A stretch of DNA of 32,055 bases from Promethearchaeota archaeon (GCA_019057865.1 JAHLWP010000040.1:1-32055), one strand, 5' to 3'; counted from the first letter of the stretch, positions 15,895-23,498 are shown. Numbers and translations: made by a program. The notes: generated by a model not told the origin, from the letters alone.

Positions 15895-16918
15895 AGCAAA
15901 ATCAAAAACTTATTTATTCCATGAAATTTCTTCATATCTTCCATTATTGGAAGGAGAGGAGTTTGATACATTAGTAGAGGATATAAAGCTCTTTGGACAA
16001 ATTGAACCGGCAGTTCTTTTTGAAGGAAAAATCATAGACGGGAGAAATCGATATAGAGCATGTAAAAAACTAAAGATTGAGTTAAAAATAAGAGAATGGA
16101 AACCCAGCGAATTAATAGGTATGACACCATTGCAATTTGTTATTTCTGAAAATATTGTAAGAAGACATTTAAATCCTGCTCAGAGAAGTGAAATTGGATT
16201 GTTATTGTTAGAAGAAGAGGAGAAAAAAGCGAAAAAAAGAAGAAAGGAAACAGAAGGAAGACCAAAAAAACTGGTTATAGAAAAAAAACCAGTTTTAGAT
16301 AAAAAAGAATTTGGAGAGAAAGGAAGATCAGTAGAAATCGTAGCCCCAAAAGTTAGAATAAGTGGTGTGACTCTTTCAAAAGCCAAAAAGATCAAACAAG
16401 TTGCAGAAAAAGAACCGATAATCAAAAAAGAATGGGAAAAAGCTAAAAAAGGGGAAAAAGGAGTAGATACAGTTTATCGAAAAGCTAAAATTATTGAAAA
16501 ATTACCTGAAGACTTGAAGAAAGAAGTAAGAAAAGAAAAACCAAAAATTACCATAGAAGAAGCTAAAGTTATTGCTGAAATTCCAAGTGAAGTATTAAGA
16601 AAGCAAGAAATACTTGAGAGAGAAAGAGTAAAGAAACGACAAGTATCAGAAATTAAAAAGAAGAAAGATTTAGCTGAAGGAAAAGTATTACCTAAACCTA
16701 AGTATTTTGATAAAGACGCAAGTAAAGTGAAAGCTGTTGAAGACATTTGTAAAAAAGCTGTTGATGGTCTTACATTTGCTGGATTGGAAGGATATGGTAA
16801 AGTTGCTAGAGATGCCTGTATTAAAATGATGAAAATTCTATTTGAGCATTTGAGAGAAGAATTAAAGAAAGCAGGAGAAGTAGCACCAAAGAAGGTGATT
16901 GATTCAAATGCCTATTAA
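15887..16918 (+). CDS. ParB-like protein
   Basis: 343 aa from GTG 15887 (GTG AGT AAA GCA). Residues 8-105 form the ParB/Spo0J N-terminal domain: LVEDIKLFGQIEPAVL, KIIDGRNRYRACKKL (DGRNRYRA 51-58) and ISENIVRRHLNPAQRSEIG, the region that binds CTP in ParB proteins. From 140 a helix-turn-helix-like segment is suggested by VRISGVTLSKAKKIKQV. The rest is a Lys/Glu-rich helical stalk. No ParA ATPase lies nearby, so this is a ParA-less or orphan partition/regulatory protein, typical of plasmids and viruses. It sits in a tight operon with the RHH gene before and an unknown gene after. Confidence 0.8.
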   Translation: MSKAKSKTYLFHEISSYLPLLEGEEFDTLVEDIKLFGQIEPAVLFEGKIIDGRNRYRACKKLKIELKIREWKPSELIGMTPLQFVISENIVRRHLNPAQRSEIGLLLLEEEEKKAKKRRKETEGRPKKLVIEKKPVLDKKEFGEKGRSVEIVAPKVRISGVTLSKAKKIKQVAEKEPIIKKEWEKAKKGEKGVDTVYRKAKIIEKLPEDLKKEVRKEKPKITIEEAKVIAEIPSEVLRKQEILERERVKKRQVSEIKKKKDLAEGKVLPKPKYFDKDASKVKAVEDICKKAVDGLTFAGLEGYGKVARDACIKMMKILFEHLREELKKAGEVAPKKVIDSNAY

Positions 16919-17504
16919 AGTAGAAGATGTAGAGATTGCTGTTAGGGAAATGCTTGAAAAATGTCTTCTTATTAATCCAGTAGAAATATGTGAGTATATG
17001 GGTATTGATCCTATTATTGTATTACCACGAAGTCCAGAAGGAAAATGGGGTGGAACCATAAAAAATGAAAATACGATATATAATCTTTTACAAACTCTTC
17101 GAGAAATTCAAGTAAAATGGCGTAAAAGATGTAGAGAAGCTTATGAGTCTTTTAGAGAAGGATATCAAAATGCATCATATTGGGATAGAGACAAAAAGAA
17201 GATGGTTTATTATAAGGATGTCATGTCTTATAAAGAATTCATTGCTATGCGAGTACCAGAAGAAGGTATATACTTAATACCAAAAGTAGACAATTCAGGA
17301 GCTTATTTTATTCCAAATCCAGAAGAAGAAAAGCAATGGCGTAAAAAACATATATTAGGAGGCACGAAAACTATTATAACTAGAATTAAAGATGGAGTGA
17401 AAGCAGGATATATTGAAGATACAAAGAAGGTTCGAAAATTTATCAAAGGATTTGATCCAGGCAAACATCTAATATATAAGGAGGAAGAAGTGGAAGAAGA
17501 ATAA
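16908..17504 (+). CDS. Unrecognised protein in the ParB operon
   Basis: 198 aa from ATG 16908, chosen because AAGGTGAT lies 8 nt upstream; TTG 16899 would add three residues. It overlaps the ParB-like gene by 11 nt. The start (VEDVEIAVREMLEKCLLINPVEICEYMGIDP) has the rhythm of a helix-turn-helix. The middle is Tyr/Trp and Lys rich (SYWDRDKKKMVYYKDVMS). The end is acidic (YKEEEVEEE). I do not recognise a family. Translational coupling with ParB suggests a shared function in maintenance or gene control of the element. Confidence 0.65.
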   Translation: MPIKVEDVEIAVREMLEKCLLINPVEICEYMGIDPIIVLPRSPEGKWGGTIKNENTIYNLLQTLREIQVKWRKRCREAYESFREGYQNASYWDRDKKKMVYYKDVMSYKEFIAMRVPEEGIYLIPKVDNSGAYFIPNPEEEKQWRKKHILGGTKTIITRIKDGVKAGYIEDTKKVRKFIKGFDPGKHLIYKEEEVEEE

Positions 17505-17533
17505 TTTATTTATTTATTTTTTTTTAATTTTTT
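17505..17533 (+). terminator. T-tract terminator after the ParB operon
   Basis: Runs of T (TTTATTTATTTTTTTTTAATT) directly after the stop codon fit archaeal T-rich termination. Confidence 0.5.
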
Positions 17534-17605
17534 AAATATTAAGTCTTTTTGAAGTTTAATCGCTTCTAAAGGCAAAAAAAAAATTTAAAAAAAGGTTTAA
17601 AAATT

Positions 17606-19297
17606 ATGAGTGAAGAAAATAGATTTATAAAAAATAAAAAGGTATTAGCACTTTCTATATCACTTGTAGTAGCATGTATATTAGCTGGAGTGTTTGGAAT
17701 ATCATTTGTAATAGTAAATGATAAATATAATGATTTATCTGGAGATTACGGAGATTACAATGAATTATACACTGATTATTTGGAATTATTAAATGATTTT
17801 AATAACCTTGAAAATGAATATTCTATTTTATCAGGAGAACATATAGAATTAGAGAATGATTATAATGCCTTAGTACTTGCTTTAAATAATATGACTGCTG
17901 AAAGAGATGCATTACTACTTGTTTGTGACGAACTTCTTCAGGATATTATTGCCTTAGAGACTATTATTACTGGCCTGAATTTTGAAATAATTGCTCTTGA
18001 AAATACTATTACTGGATTACAGACTACTATTATTGGATTACAAGATGAGATATTTACTCTTACTGCTGAAAGAGATGCTTTACTACTTGCTTTAGAAAAT
18101 CTTGAAGATGATATGGATGAATTAGAGGCTTATTATCTTGGGCTTATTGCTGGTTTAAATTCTGAAATAGCTGTACTTGAAGCTGAAAGAGATACCTTAG
18201 TAATTGCTTTAGCTGATATGACTGCTTTAAGAGATAGTTTACAATCTGATTTAGATGCTATGACTATTGAAAGAGATAATTTGGTAATTGATTTATCTGA
18301 TATGACTGCTTTAAGAGATGCATTACAAATTGAATTAGATGATCTTACTGCTATCTATGATGCTCTATTGGGTGATTATCAAATACTTTTTGATGCCTAT
18401 AATGAACTTCAAACTATTTATAATACACTTCTAATTGCTTATGACTATATTACTGATACTATAAGACAATCGATACTTCCAGTTCAATATTGTATTTTTG
18501 CTGAAGCTGTAAGACGTTATTATATGGATATGTATCTTGAAGGGAAAATTGGAAAAAATTATTGGATGAGTTTTGCAGAATATTGTCGAGATGTAATATT
18601 ACACGATAGTTGGCAGGAGAATTCGTTTGTAGATGTATCTAATGCTTTTTCTGATGCTTTAAGATTTGGAAATGATACAATGTATTTAGCATGGGAAATA
18701 ATGTATTATACTTTCTTTGATTGGCTTCCAAATTGGGATGGCTGGGATTTAACAGGAAATGAGCTTATTGATATTGACACAATAGTAGATTGGTGTATAA
18801 CCGAAATTGATTATGAATATGATTCTGATATAATTTATAGTCAAGAATATTTTGAATACGATTATATTAAATTCCCAGTGGAAACAGCTTTCAGAACTAT
18901 GGGAGACTGTGAAGATCAAGCTATATTAACATCAGCTTATTTGGAAAGTTGTGGATTTGATACAGCCATTTTAATAAGTCATGATCCAAACCATCCTGCA
19001 TATGGAGAATTTTATCATGGATCCCTTTGGGTTCATATAGAAGATCGAGATGCTTTTTGGTCATTATATCCTACAACAAGGTTATGGTCTATTGATGGTG
19101 GTATTAATCTTTGGTGTTGGCTTGATACTACTTGGAATATTCCTTTTGGCTCTACACCCGAATGGCTTCAATATTATATTGATTTTGAAATACCTCTTAC
19201 TTGGGATATTATATCATTAGCTATTTGTGATATAGGTGGTACAGTAGAAACGAATATAATGGAAAATTTAGGCTTAACTTATGTTATGCCATCTTAA
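17606..19297 (+). CDS. Membrane-anchored coiled-coil protein with transglutaminase-like domain
   Basis: 563 aa from ATG 17606. A hydrophobic helix (residues 13-37, LALSISLVVACILAGVFG) follows a short basic N-terminus, giving a signal anchor with the rest outside. Residues 38-290 are an acidic coiled coil built from degenerate 14- to 28-residue repeats (AERDALLLAL; DMTALRD occurs twice). Residues 400-520 are a transglutaminase-like cysteine domain: FRTMGDCEDQAIL (C435), YHGSLWVHIEDRD (H471 or H477) and a YPTTRLWSIDGG strand that could supply the Asp. Family members cleave or cross-link peptides. An extended stalk with an enzymatic tip would suit a surface or virion-like structure; that is inference. 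It stands alone between terminators. Confidence 0.75.
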   Translation: MSEENRFIKNKKVLALSISLVVACILAGVFGISFVIVNDKYNDLSGDYGDYNELYTDYLELLNDFNNLENEYSILSGEHIELENDYNALVLALNNMTAERDALLLVCDELLQDIIALETIITGLNFEIIALENTITGLQTTIIGLQDEIFTLTAERDALLLALENLEDDMDELEAYYLGLIAGLNSEIAVLEAERDTLVIALADMTALRDSLQSDLDAMTIERDNLVIDLSDMTALRDALQIELDDLTAIYDALLGDYQILFDAYNELQTIYNTLLIAYDYITDTIRQSILPVQYCIFAEAVRRYYMDMYLEGKIGKNYWMSFAEYCRDVILHDSWQENSFVDVSNAFSDALRFGNDTMYLAWEIMYYTFFDWLPNWDGWDLTGNELIDIDTIVDWCITEIDYEYDSDIIYSQEYFEYDYIKFPVETAFRTMGDCEDQAILTSAYLESCGFDTAILISHDPNHPAYGEFYHGSLWVHIEDRDAFWSLYPTTRLWSIDGGINLWCWLDTTWNIPFGSTPEWLQYYIDFEIPLTWDIISLAICDIGGTVETNIMENLGLTYVMPS

Positions 19298-19298
19298 T

Positions 19299-19310
19299 TT
19301 CTTTTTTTTT
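19299..19310 (+). terminator. T-tract terminator after the transglutaminase-like gene
   Basis: TTTCTTTTTTTTT lies immediately after TAA 19295-19297. Confidence 0.5.
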
Positions 19311-19356
19311 AATTTATTAATATTTAGTTAAGAGTTATTTTGGAGTTGAGAGAAAA

Positions 19357-19533
19357 ATAAGTTTATATAAGAAATATCATCAATGGTGTATCTTTTATGA
19401 AATCTGTCCTCTTTTTCGAAAAGAACAATTTGTTTGTACCCATTATGGTGGTAATGGCGAACAATGTGGTAAATATCGGGAATTTATTTTAAAGCAAGAA
19501 TTTAAAACTAAGAAAAAGGTGATTTCTCATTAG
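19357..19533 (+). CDS. Small Cys-rich zinc-finger-like protein with ATA as apparent start
   Basis: 58 codons from ATA 19357 to TAG 19531-19533. Cysteines sit in CIFYEIC and CTHYGGNGEQC, a likely C4 zinc site. The frame has no ATG, GTG or TTG. GGAG at 19342-19345 lies 11 nt before ATA, the same spacing as at 14613. Codon use and the Cys pattern make it a likely real gene. Its stop overlaps the ATT that would start the next gene (ATTAG), a coupling-type junction. Confidence 0.5.
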   Translation: MSLYKKYHQWCIFYEICPLFRKEQFVCTHYGGNGEQCGKYREFILKQEFKTKKKVISH

Positions 19534-19678
19534 TATTAAAGAACTCAAAATATTATTAGAGAAATTTGATGAGAATGCTAAGATTGTTTTTAAAGTACAT
19601 AATGAATTAAGATGTTCCACTATAAAAGAAATAAAAAAATTATCTCTTGATTTAGTACAAATTTTCATAGGAGAATAA
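19529..19678 (+). CDS. Small protein with ATT as apparent start
   Basis: 49 codons from ATT 19529 to TAA 19676-19678: SIKELKILLEKFDENAKIVF, then KVHNELR and IKEIKKLSLDLVQI. A strong AAGGTGAT at 19517-19524 is correctly spaced for ATT 19529, and M-S-I-K-E-L would be a normal protein start. No canonical start is in frame. The family is unknown. Confidence 0.5.
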   Translation: MSIKELKILLEKFDENAKIVFKVHNELRCSTIKEIKKLSLDLVQIFIGE

Positions 19679-19697
19679 GATTATAATTTATTCCTAA

Positions 19698-19707
19698 TTT
19701 TTTTTTT
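19698..19707 (+). terminator. T10 tract after the small-gene pair
   Basis: Ten T residues end the plus-strand transcript, next to the tail of the convergent minus-strand fragment. Confidence 0.45.
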
Positions 19708-20101
19708 AATATTTTCGATGTTCAAATCGTTTTTTGGAACGATAGATTTTCCGAGCAATATCATGTCTAGTTCCATCAGGAATAGAAAATGGAAATACTA
19801 CAGCAGAAACTTCATTAAATTTCTTTCCATCTCTTCTAAAAGAAAATTCATCTCCTACTGTGAAAGTATCCCAATTATTTCTACCACGATCTTCATGTTT
19901 ATTACCGGCAATGGTTATATAATGTAATCTTGGTTTTTGTTCTTCTGGTATATTTAATTCCTGTACTTTATCTTTTAATTCGTAATAAGCTTTTTCACAT
20001 TGTTCTCCACTCATATAAATATCATCGATAAAAACAATATCATTTACATCATAAATACTTGTTCCATAAGGTATTCTTAAAAATATGTGGATGATAAGGT
20101 T
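19706..20101 (-). pseudogene. 5'-truncated phosphoribosyltransferase
   Basis: The frame is open from 20101 to the stop at 19706, with ATG only at 20014 (102 aa). Upstream of that ATG the frame encodes IPYGTSIYDVNDIVFIDDIY, and the PRPP-binding loop reads DIVFIDDIYMSGEQCEKA. An intact phosphoribosyltransferase needs about 80 more residues before this motif, and translation from 20014 would omit most of the loop. The first bases overlap out of frame with the end of the methyltransferase gene, so a deletion appears to have joined two genes. The C-terminal half (DTFTVGDEFSFRRDGKKFNE) is intact-looking. Confidence 0.6.
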
Positions 20102-20528
20102 TTATATGATCAAAAGTTCTATAAAAACCAACCCACATCATAGGTGTGCTTACAACAAGAATCCCATCAACTTTTAAAATCCGGTTAAATTCTTTAAATA
20201 GCTTATATAATTCCTTAAAATCAAGATGTTCTATTAGATGACCACAAAATATATAATCAATTGATTCATTATCAAATGGAATTCTATCAGGTGCTATGTA
20301 TCTTAATGTGATAATATCACCATGATTTTGTCTTAACTCTTTAAGAGTTATAGGATTCCCATCTAAAACTATTAAATGCTTATATTTATCCCACAGATTG
20401 AGATAGTTTTCAAATCTACAATTCCCACATCCTATATCAATAATAACAGCATTCTCATCTTTAGGCAAATATTTTCCAGCTAAATCATAAAAACAGAATG
20501 GAAAATTACCTGAATATTTCTTTTTCAT
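20049..20528 (-). CDS. Class I SAM-dependent methyltransferase, probably truncated
   Basis: 159 aa from ATG 20528, although the same frame stays open back to 20588 (FSKEKYKEWNKTFE precedes the ATG), so the original start may be lost. AVIIDIGCGNCRFENYL is motif I, HLIVLDGNP is motif II, and IDYIFCGHLIEHLDFKELY, the methyltransferase type 11 signature, is followed by ILKVDGILVVSTP. The domain ends early in HIKPYHPHIFKNTLW. Usual members continue about 50 residues, and the stop falls inside the phosphoribosyltransferase remnant. Substrate unknown; glycan or small-molecule methylation is typical. Confidence 0.6.
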   Translation of the reverse strand: MKKKYSGNFPFCFYDLAGKYLPKDENAVIIDIGCGNCRFENYLNLWDKYKHLIVLDGNPITLKELRQNHGDIITLRYIAPDRIPFDNESIDYIFCGHLIEHLDFKELYKLFKEFNRILKVDGILVVSTPMMWVGFYRTFDHIKPYHPHIFKNTLWNKYL

Positions 20529-20588
20529 TTCAAATGTTTTATTCCATTCTTTATATTTTTCCTTTGAAAATCGTAATAGAAAGGTATC

Positions 20589-21005
20589 TCAAGGCTTCTA
20601 CTCCATTTTTATGAAATTGTTTTTTTTTGAATTTTAAAACTTCGTGAAAGGGTAATTTCATTCACATTTCAAGAGAAAAATTCTTTGAATAAATATTCTC
20701 ACTAAGTTTTAAACTTAAAGAAGATTAACCAAATTATGAAAATCTAATTTTAGAGTTATATTATGTATTAATAATATTATCTTTACTATTTTTTATTTAT
20801 CTATTGACTATTATTATCTTAATTTATATTTTTTTAATTTTTATTGAAAACAATTAAAGATCTTTAATTTCTTTGAGGATAAAATAATTTTGAGTAAAAT
20901 TTATTTTTCTTAATAATTCTCGAAATCTTTAATCAAATTAAAGAGTTTTTTGGTTTGACTATAAATTTTAATAGAAACTTCTTTAGCTTGATTTTAAGAT
21001 AATTC
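20589..21005. other. AT-rich gene-free stretch
   Basis: No coding frame I can support. One 8-bp inverted repeat is visible (TCTTTAAT at 20926-20933, ATTAAAGA at 20937-20944) followed by T-rich DNA, which could end a transcript. Origin-type iterons are not seen. Confidence 0.4.
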
Positions 21006-21404
21006 TTATTTTTCAGAATTTAAATTTCTATTTAAATTAGATTTTTTTATTTGATTCAATAAATTTTTTTCTTCAATTTTATTTTTTATTCGATCCAGGA
21101 ATTTAAGATCTTCAGAAGTAAATTCTATCGCTGGTTTCATTTTATATTTCATAAAATTATATAAATTTGCGAGCTCATATTTTAAATCCTGAATTATGGC
21201 CTTTTCTTTAGAACCTATTTTTTCAACTATAGAGTAAATGTTAAATCTCCCTTTTTTTTCTAAGACATGAATTTTATTTGTATTTTTCAATCGTAATAAA
21301 TATATTCTCGTTTCTTGTTCTTCAAAATCAAGTTTTTTAGCTATTTCCTTACTTGTCAAGGCTTCTTGTTTTAGCAAATCTAAAATTTGATCTTTTTTAC
21401 TCAT
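21006..21404 (-). CDS. Winged-helix transcriptional regulator
   Basis: 132 aa from ATG 21404; the open frame reaches 21464 but homology starts at MSKKDQILDLLKQE. Residues 1-60 form a winged helix: ILDLLKQEALTSKEIAKKL, ETRIYLLRLKNTNKI, then the wing VLEKKGRFNIYSIV. It is a clear paralogue of the 121-aa protein at 21892-22257 (IYQLLQKEPLTSIELAEKL and KNGRYNVYCAI). The rest is a charged helical tail. It faces the small-protein operon across a 145-bp region packed with AATATAC/GTATATT sites, so it is the likely repressor there. Confidence 0.7.
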   Translation of the reverse strand: MSKKDQILDLLKQEALTSKEIAKKLDFEEQETRIYLLRLKNTNKIHVLEKKGRFNIYSIVEKIGSKEKAIIQDLKYELANLYNFMKYKMKPAIEFTSEDLKFLDRIKNKIEEKNLLNQIKKSNLNRNLNSEK

Positions 21405-21405
21405 A

Positions 21406-21526
21406 AATATACTAAGTTGTATATTAATAAATATATTTTGAAATTCAATATACAAAACAAACATTTAAATATACTTGATCTGTATATTATTTAATAAAGA
21501 ATGCTTTCAATATACTATTAGTATAC
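21406..21526. promoter_or_regulatory. Array of AATATAC/GTATATT operator-like sites
   Basis: The 7-mer occurs at 21406, 21447, 21468 and 21509 (AATATAC) and inverted at 21419 and 21482 (GTATATT); GTATAC follows at 21521. Two perfect palindromes result: 21406-21425 (6-nt spacer) and 21468-21488 (7-nt spacer). The sites cover the divergent promoters of the winged-helix gene and the zinc-ribbon operon. Confidence 0.6.
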
Positions 21527-21549
21527 AAATAAAAAAAAGTGAAAAAAAA

Positions 21550-21765
21550 ATGGTTAAGTATAAAGAACTGTATGAGAACCAATTAAAGTTTATTAAAATT
21601 AAGTATTATACTGGATTTAAATGTCCTAAGTGTAGTGCTGAGATATATATGCAAGGAACTGAATTTGTATGTAGTAATGAAGACTGCTCTTATGATGTTG
21701 ATGCTTTAGAGATTTTTAATAGATATGCTAATGGAAAATATGAAAGAATTGAAGAGGTTAATTAA
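21550..21765 (+). CDS. Zinc-ribbon small protein
   Basis: 71 aa from ATG 21550; the frame is open back to 21475, but that part is low-complexity and overlaps the operator array. FKCPKCSAEIYMQGTEFVCS, with NEDC following, is a C-x2-C...C-x4-C zinc ribbon (about 24-50). It is the first gene of a compact run (3-nt gap to the next). No catalytic features; a DNA- or RNA-binding adaptor is likely. Confidence 0.7.
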   Translation: MVKYKELYENQLKFIKIKYYTGFKCPKCSAEIYMQGTEFVCSNEDCSYDVDALEIFNRYANGKYERIEEVN

Positions 21766-21768
21766 AAA

Positions 21769-21888
21769 ATGAATCAAAAAATTAAGAGAATAATTGAAAG
21801 TTATGAGAGTATAATTGACTTAGAGGAAACTAAAGAAGTTATGCACCTTATAGCTGATTTAGACGAACTATTTAGAGAGGTTGATTAA
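21769..21888 (+). CDS. 39-residue helical protein
   Basis: ATG 21769 to TAA 21886-21888 encodes MNQKIKRIIESYESIIDLEE, then TKEVMHLIADLDELFREVD, two amphipathic helices. It sits exactly between the zinc-ribbon stop and the winged-helix start, each gap only 3 nt with the same TTAAAAAATG junction. Operon position and composition make it a credible gene. The function is unknown. Confidence 0.6.
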   Translation: MNQKIKRIIESYESIIDLEETKEVMHLIADLDELFREVD

Positions 21889-21891
21889 AAA

Positions 21892-22257
21892 ATGAACAAA
21901 CAAAGTGGAAATAAAGAAAAAATATATCAATTATTACAAAAAGAACCTCTAACATCAATAGAATTAGCTGAAAAATTAATAATTAACGAAGATCCTGAAA
22001 AAAATATCCAATTTATTAGAACTTATCTTCAAAGACTAATAAAAGCTAAATTAATCGAATCCGTTGATAAGAATGGAAGATATAATGTCTATTGCGCAAT
22101 TCAAAGAGAATCTAATGAGAAAACTGAATTAGTTGATACTCAAATCTTAAAAAAAATGATAAAGCCATTTGTAGAGAAAAATATCGATCTTGATTTAGAA
22201 AATGATGAAATTGAAAGAATAAAAGTATTATGGGAGGAGATGAATACTAATGCCTAA
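21892..22257 (+). CDS. Winged-helix protein, paralogue of the 21006 gene
   Basis: 121 aa. Residues 1-70: KEKIYQLLQKEPLTSIELAE, a helix-turn-helix, then IRTYLQRLIKAKLIESVDKN with a GRYNVYC wing. Residues 70-121 are an acidic helix. It shares fold and wing with the divergent regulator but lies inside the operon it may control. It overlaps the next gene by 8 nt (ATGCCTAA). Confidence 0.65.
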   Translation: MNKQSGNKEKIYQLLQKEPLTSIELAEKLIINEDPEKNIQFIRTYLQRLIKAKLIESVDKNGRYNVYCAIQRESNEKTELVDTQILKKMIKPFVEKNIDLDLENDEIERIKVLWEEMNTNA

Positions 22258-22858
22258 ATTTAATTTTGGATCATTAGATAAAGAATCAAAAAAAGTTCCT
22301 GACAGTCAGGAAAAAAAATTAATTTTAAATGAATCTACTAAAGAAGCTAAAACTGATTTAGCCAGAGATAAAACTCCTTTTAAGATTGATCAACAAGTTG
22401 CACAACCTGAAGTTTCAAGAACAGTTTCTATAGAGGCTGATCTTGGAGATAAGATCCCAAGAACCGATCCTGAAACATGGAGAACAGAAAAAGTGCCAAA
22501 ATCGATTAATGGCAGTAAAAACCATGTTGAGGGTTTTGGACACACAACCAGAACAACTGGAGAAATTGATAAAAAAATCATTGAATTTGATTTAAGAATT
22601 GAAAAAAAATTTAATGAATTCAATGAAAGACAATTAAAACTAATTAAAACTGGCCTTAAACATGAATTATCATTAGACAATGTAAGACGTTATATTAAAA
22701 CCCATCATAAAAAAACTAAGATGTATAAATTAGCAGATTATTTTTCTGATGCAGATTTATCTGAAATAGAAGAAATGTTAATGTTTCTTCATTCTACAGG
22801 AGAAATTAGAAGAGATAAAAACAATTTCTGGTATTTAACTAAATCTAAAGGAGAGTGA
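22250..22858 (+). CDS. Disordered protein with C-terminal winged helix
   Basis: 202 aa from ATG 22250; GGGAGGAGATG upstream is a strong Shine-Dalgarno (22231-22241). The first 100 residues are polar and low-complexity, without fold. Residues 105-140 are a coiled-coil helix. Residues 140-198 (SLDNVRRYIKTHHKKTKMYK, then LADYFSDADLSEIEEMLMF) end in a winged-helix wing (GEIRRDKNNFWYLT). A DNA-binding adaptor is likely. It is tightly coupled to genes on both sides. Confidence 0.6.
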   Translation: MPKFNFGSLDKESKKVPDSQEKKLILNESTKEAKTDLARDKTPFKIDQQVAQPEVSRTVSIEADLGDKIPRTDPETWRTEKVPKSINGSKNHVEGFGHTTRTTGEIDKKIIEFDLRIEKKFNEFNERQLKLIKTGLKHELSLDNVRRYIKTHHKKTKMYKLADYFSDADLSEIEEMLMFLHSTGEIRRDKNNFWYLTKSKGE

Positions 22859-22863
22859 AAATA

Positions 22864-23169
22864 ATGTCTGAATTAAGATATGTATGTAAAACATGTGGAA
22901 AAGTATATAAACTCCTTACTTGGTTTAACAAGCATGTGGAGAAATATCAACACGAATTAGATCCTATTGAGTTATTTGATAAGAACAATGAACTTTCATT
23001 TCTTAAGTGTGAAATTAATATGCTTAAACGACAATATAGAGAGCTTAAAGCTAAAGGCTTTATGTCCAGTATGGATCCTATTGAGAGAATAGGAGAGGAT
23101 CAACATAGACCGGAGAGAGAACCTTTTAAAGTCGAATTCAATGTAATAATCCAAGAATTAAAAATTTGA
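22864..23169 (+). CDS. C2H2 zinc-finger protein
   Basis: 101 aa from ATG 22864; AAGGAGAGTGA is placed correctly, and the in-frame GTG 22855 is less likely. YVCKTCGKVYKLLTWFNKHV, then EKYQH, is a classical C2H2 finger (C-x2-C-x12-H-x5-H) at about residues 5-30. A helical segment follows. The tail (EREPFKVEFNVIIQELKI) may be a partner-binding strand. Single C2H2 fingers are frequent in archaeal viruses and plasmids. It is the last gene of the 21550 run. Confidence 0.7.
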   Translation: MSELRYVCKTCGKVYKLLTWFNKHVEKYQHELDPIELFDKNNELSFLKCEINMLKRQYRELKAKGFMSSMDPIERIGEDQHRPEREPFKVEFNVIIQELKI

Positions 23170-23228
23170 TATTCAAATAAAAAAAAAAAAAATTAAAAAG
23201 AAAAAGAAAAGAAGGAGGTGTTGCCATC

Positions 23229-23360
23229 ATTAAAGTTGTAAAGTCAACCAAAAAAAGTAAATCGATAAACTTTATGGATTATATATTCAAGCCAAAGAAC
23301 TCACCTAGCTTTACAACTCTAACGGGGCCGCAAAAAATAGCTATAAAAAATATGTGTTAA
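23229..23360 (+). CDS. 43-residue basic protein with ATT/ATC as apparent start
   Basis: GGAGGTG at 23214-23220 is the strongest Shine-Dalgarno in the window. The only frame it can serve begins ATC-ATT at 23226-23231 and runs to TAA 23358-23360: IKVVKSTKKSKSINFMDYIF, then KPKNSPSFTTLTGPQKI. The TTG and GTG codons there open frames of only a few codons. The sequence is basic and partly GC-richer (ACGGGGCCGC). No family recognised; it may be a truncated larger protein. Confidence 0.45.
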   Translation: MKVVKSTKKSKSINFMDYIFKPKNSPSFTTLTGPQKIAIKNMC

Positions 23361-23409
23361 ATGGATATTATCAATTGATAATATGCATATAAACCATTCT
23401 CTTTACGTT

Positions 23410-23440
23410 TTTAAATAGACTTATCAATCTACTATTTAAA
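23410..23440. promoter_or_regulatory. Inverted repeat over a TATA-like region
   Basis: TTTAAATAG (23410-23418) and CTATTTAAA (23432-23440) are perfect 9-bp arms with a 13-nt spacer. They overlap the probable promoter of the gene at 23509, so a dimeric repressor site is plausible. Confidence 0.4.
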
Positions 23441-23465
23441 TATTAATTTTTATTTATAAAGGAGC

Positions 23466-23498
23466 ATGATTTCTTTTATCTTAGGAAGTATAAATTAA
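23466..23498 (+). CDS. Possible 10-codon leader peptide
   Basis: AAAGGAGC precedes ATG 23466; the frame encodes MISFILGSIN and stops at 23496-23498, 10 nt before ATG 23509. A short translated leader would couple ribosomes to the next start, where AAAGGAATCAG overlaps its stop. Only weak support. Confidence 0.25.
   Translation: MISFILGSIN

Noticed and set aside
16180..16746. Minus-strand open frames inside the ParB-like gene
   Set aside because: They are antisense to a Lys/Glu-rich coding region, which makes long Ser/Phe-rich frames by chance.
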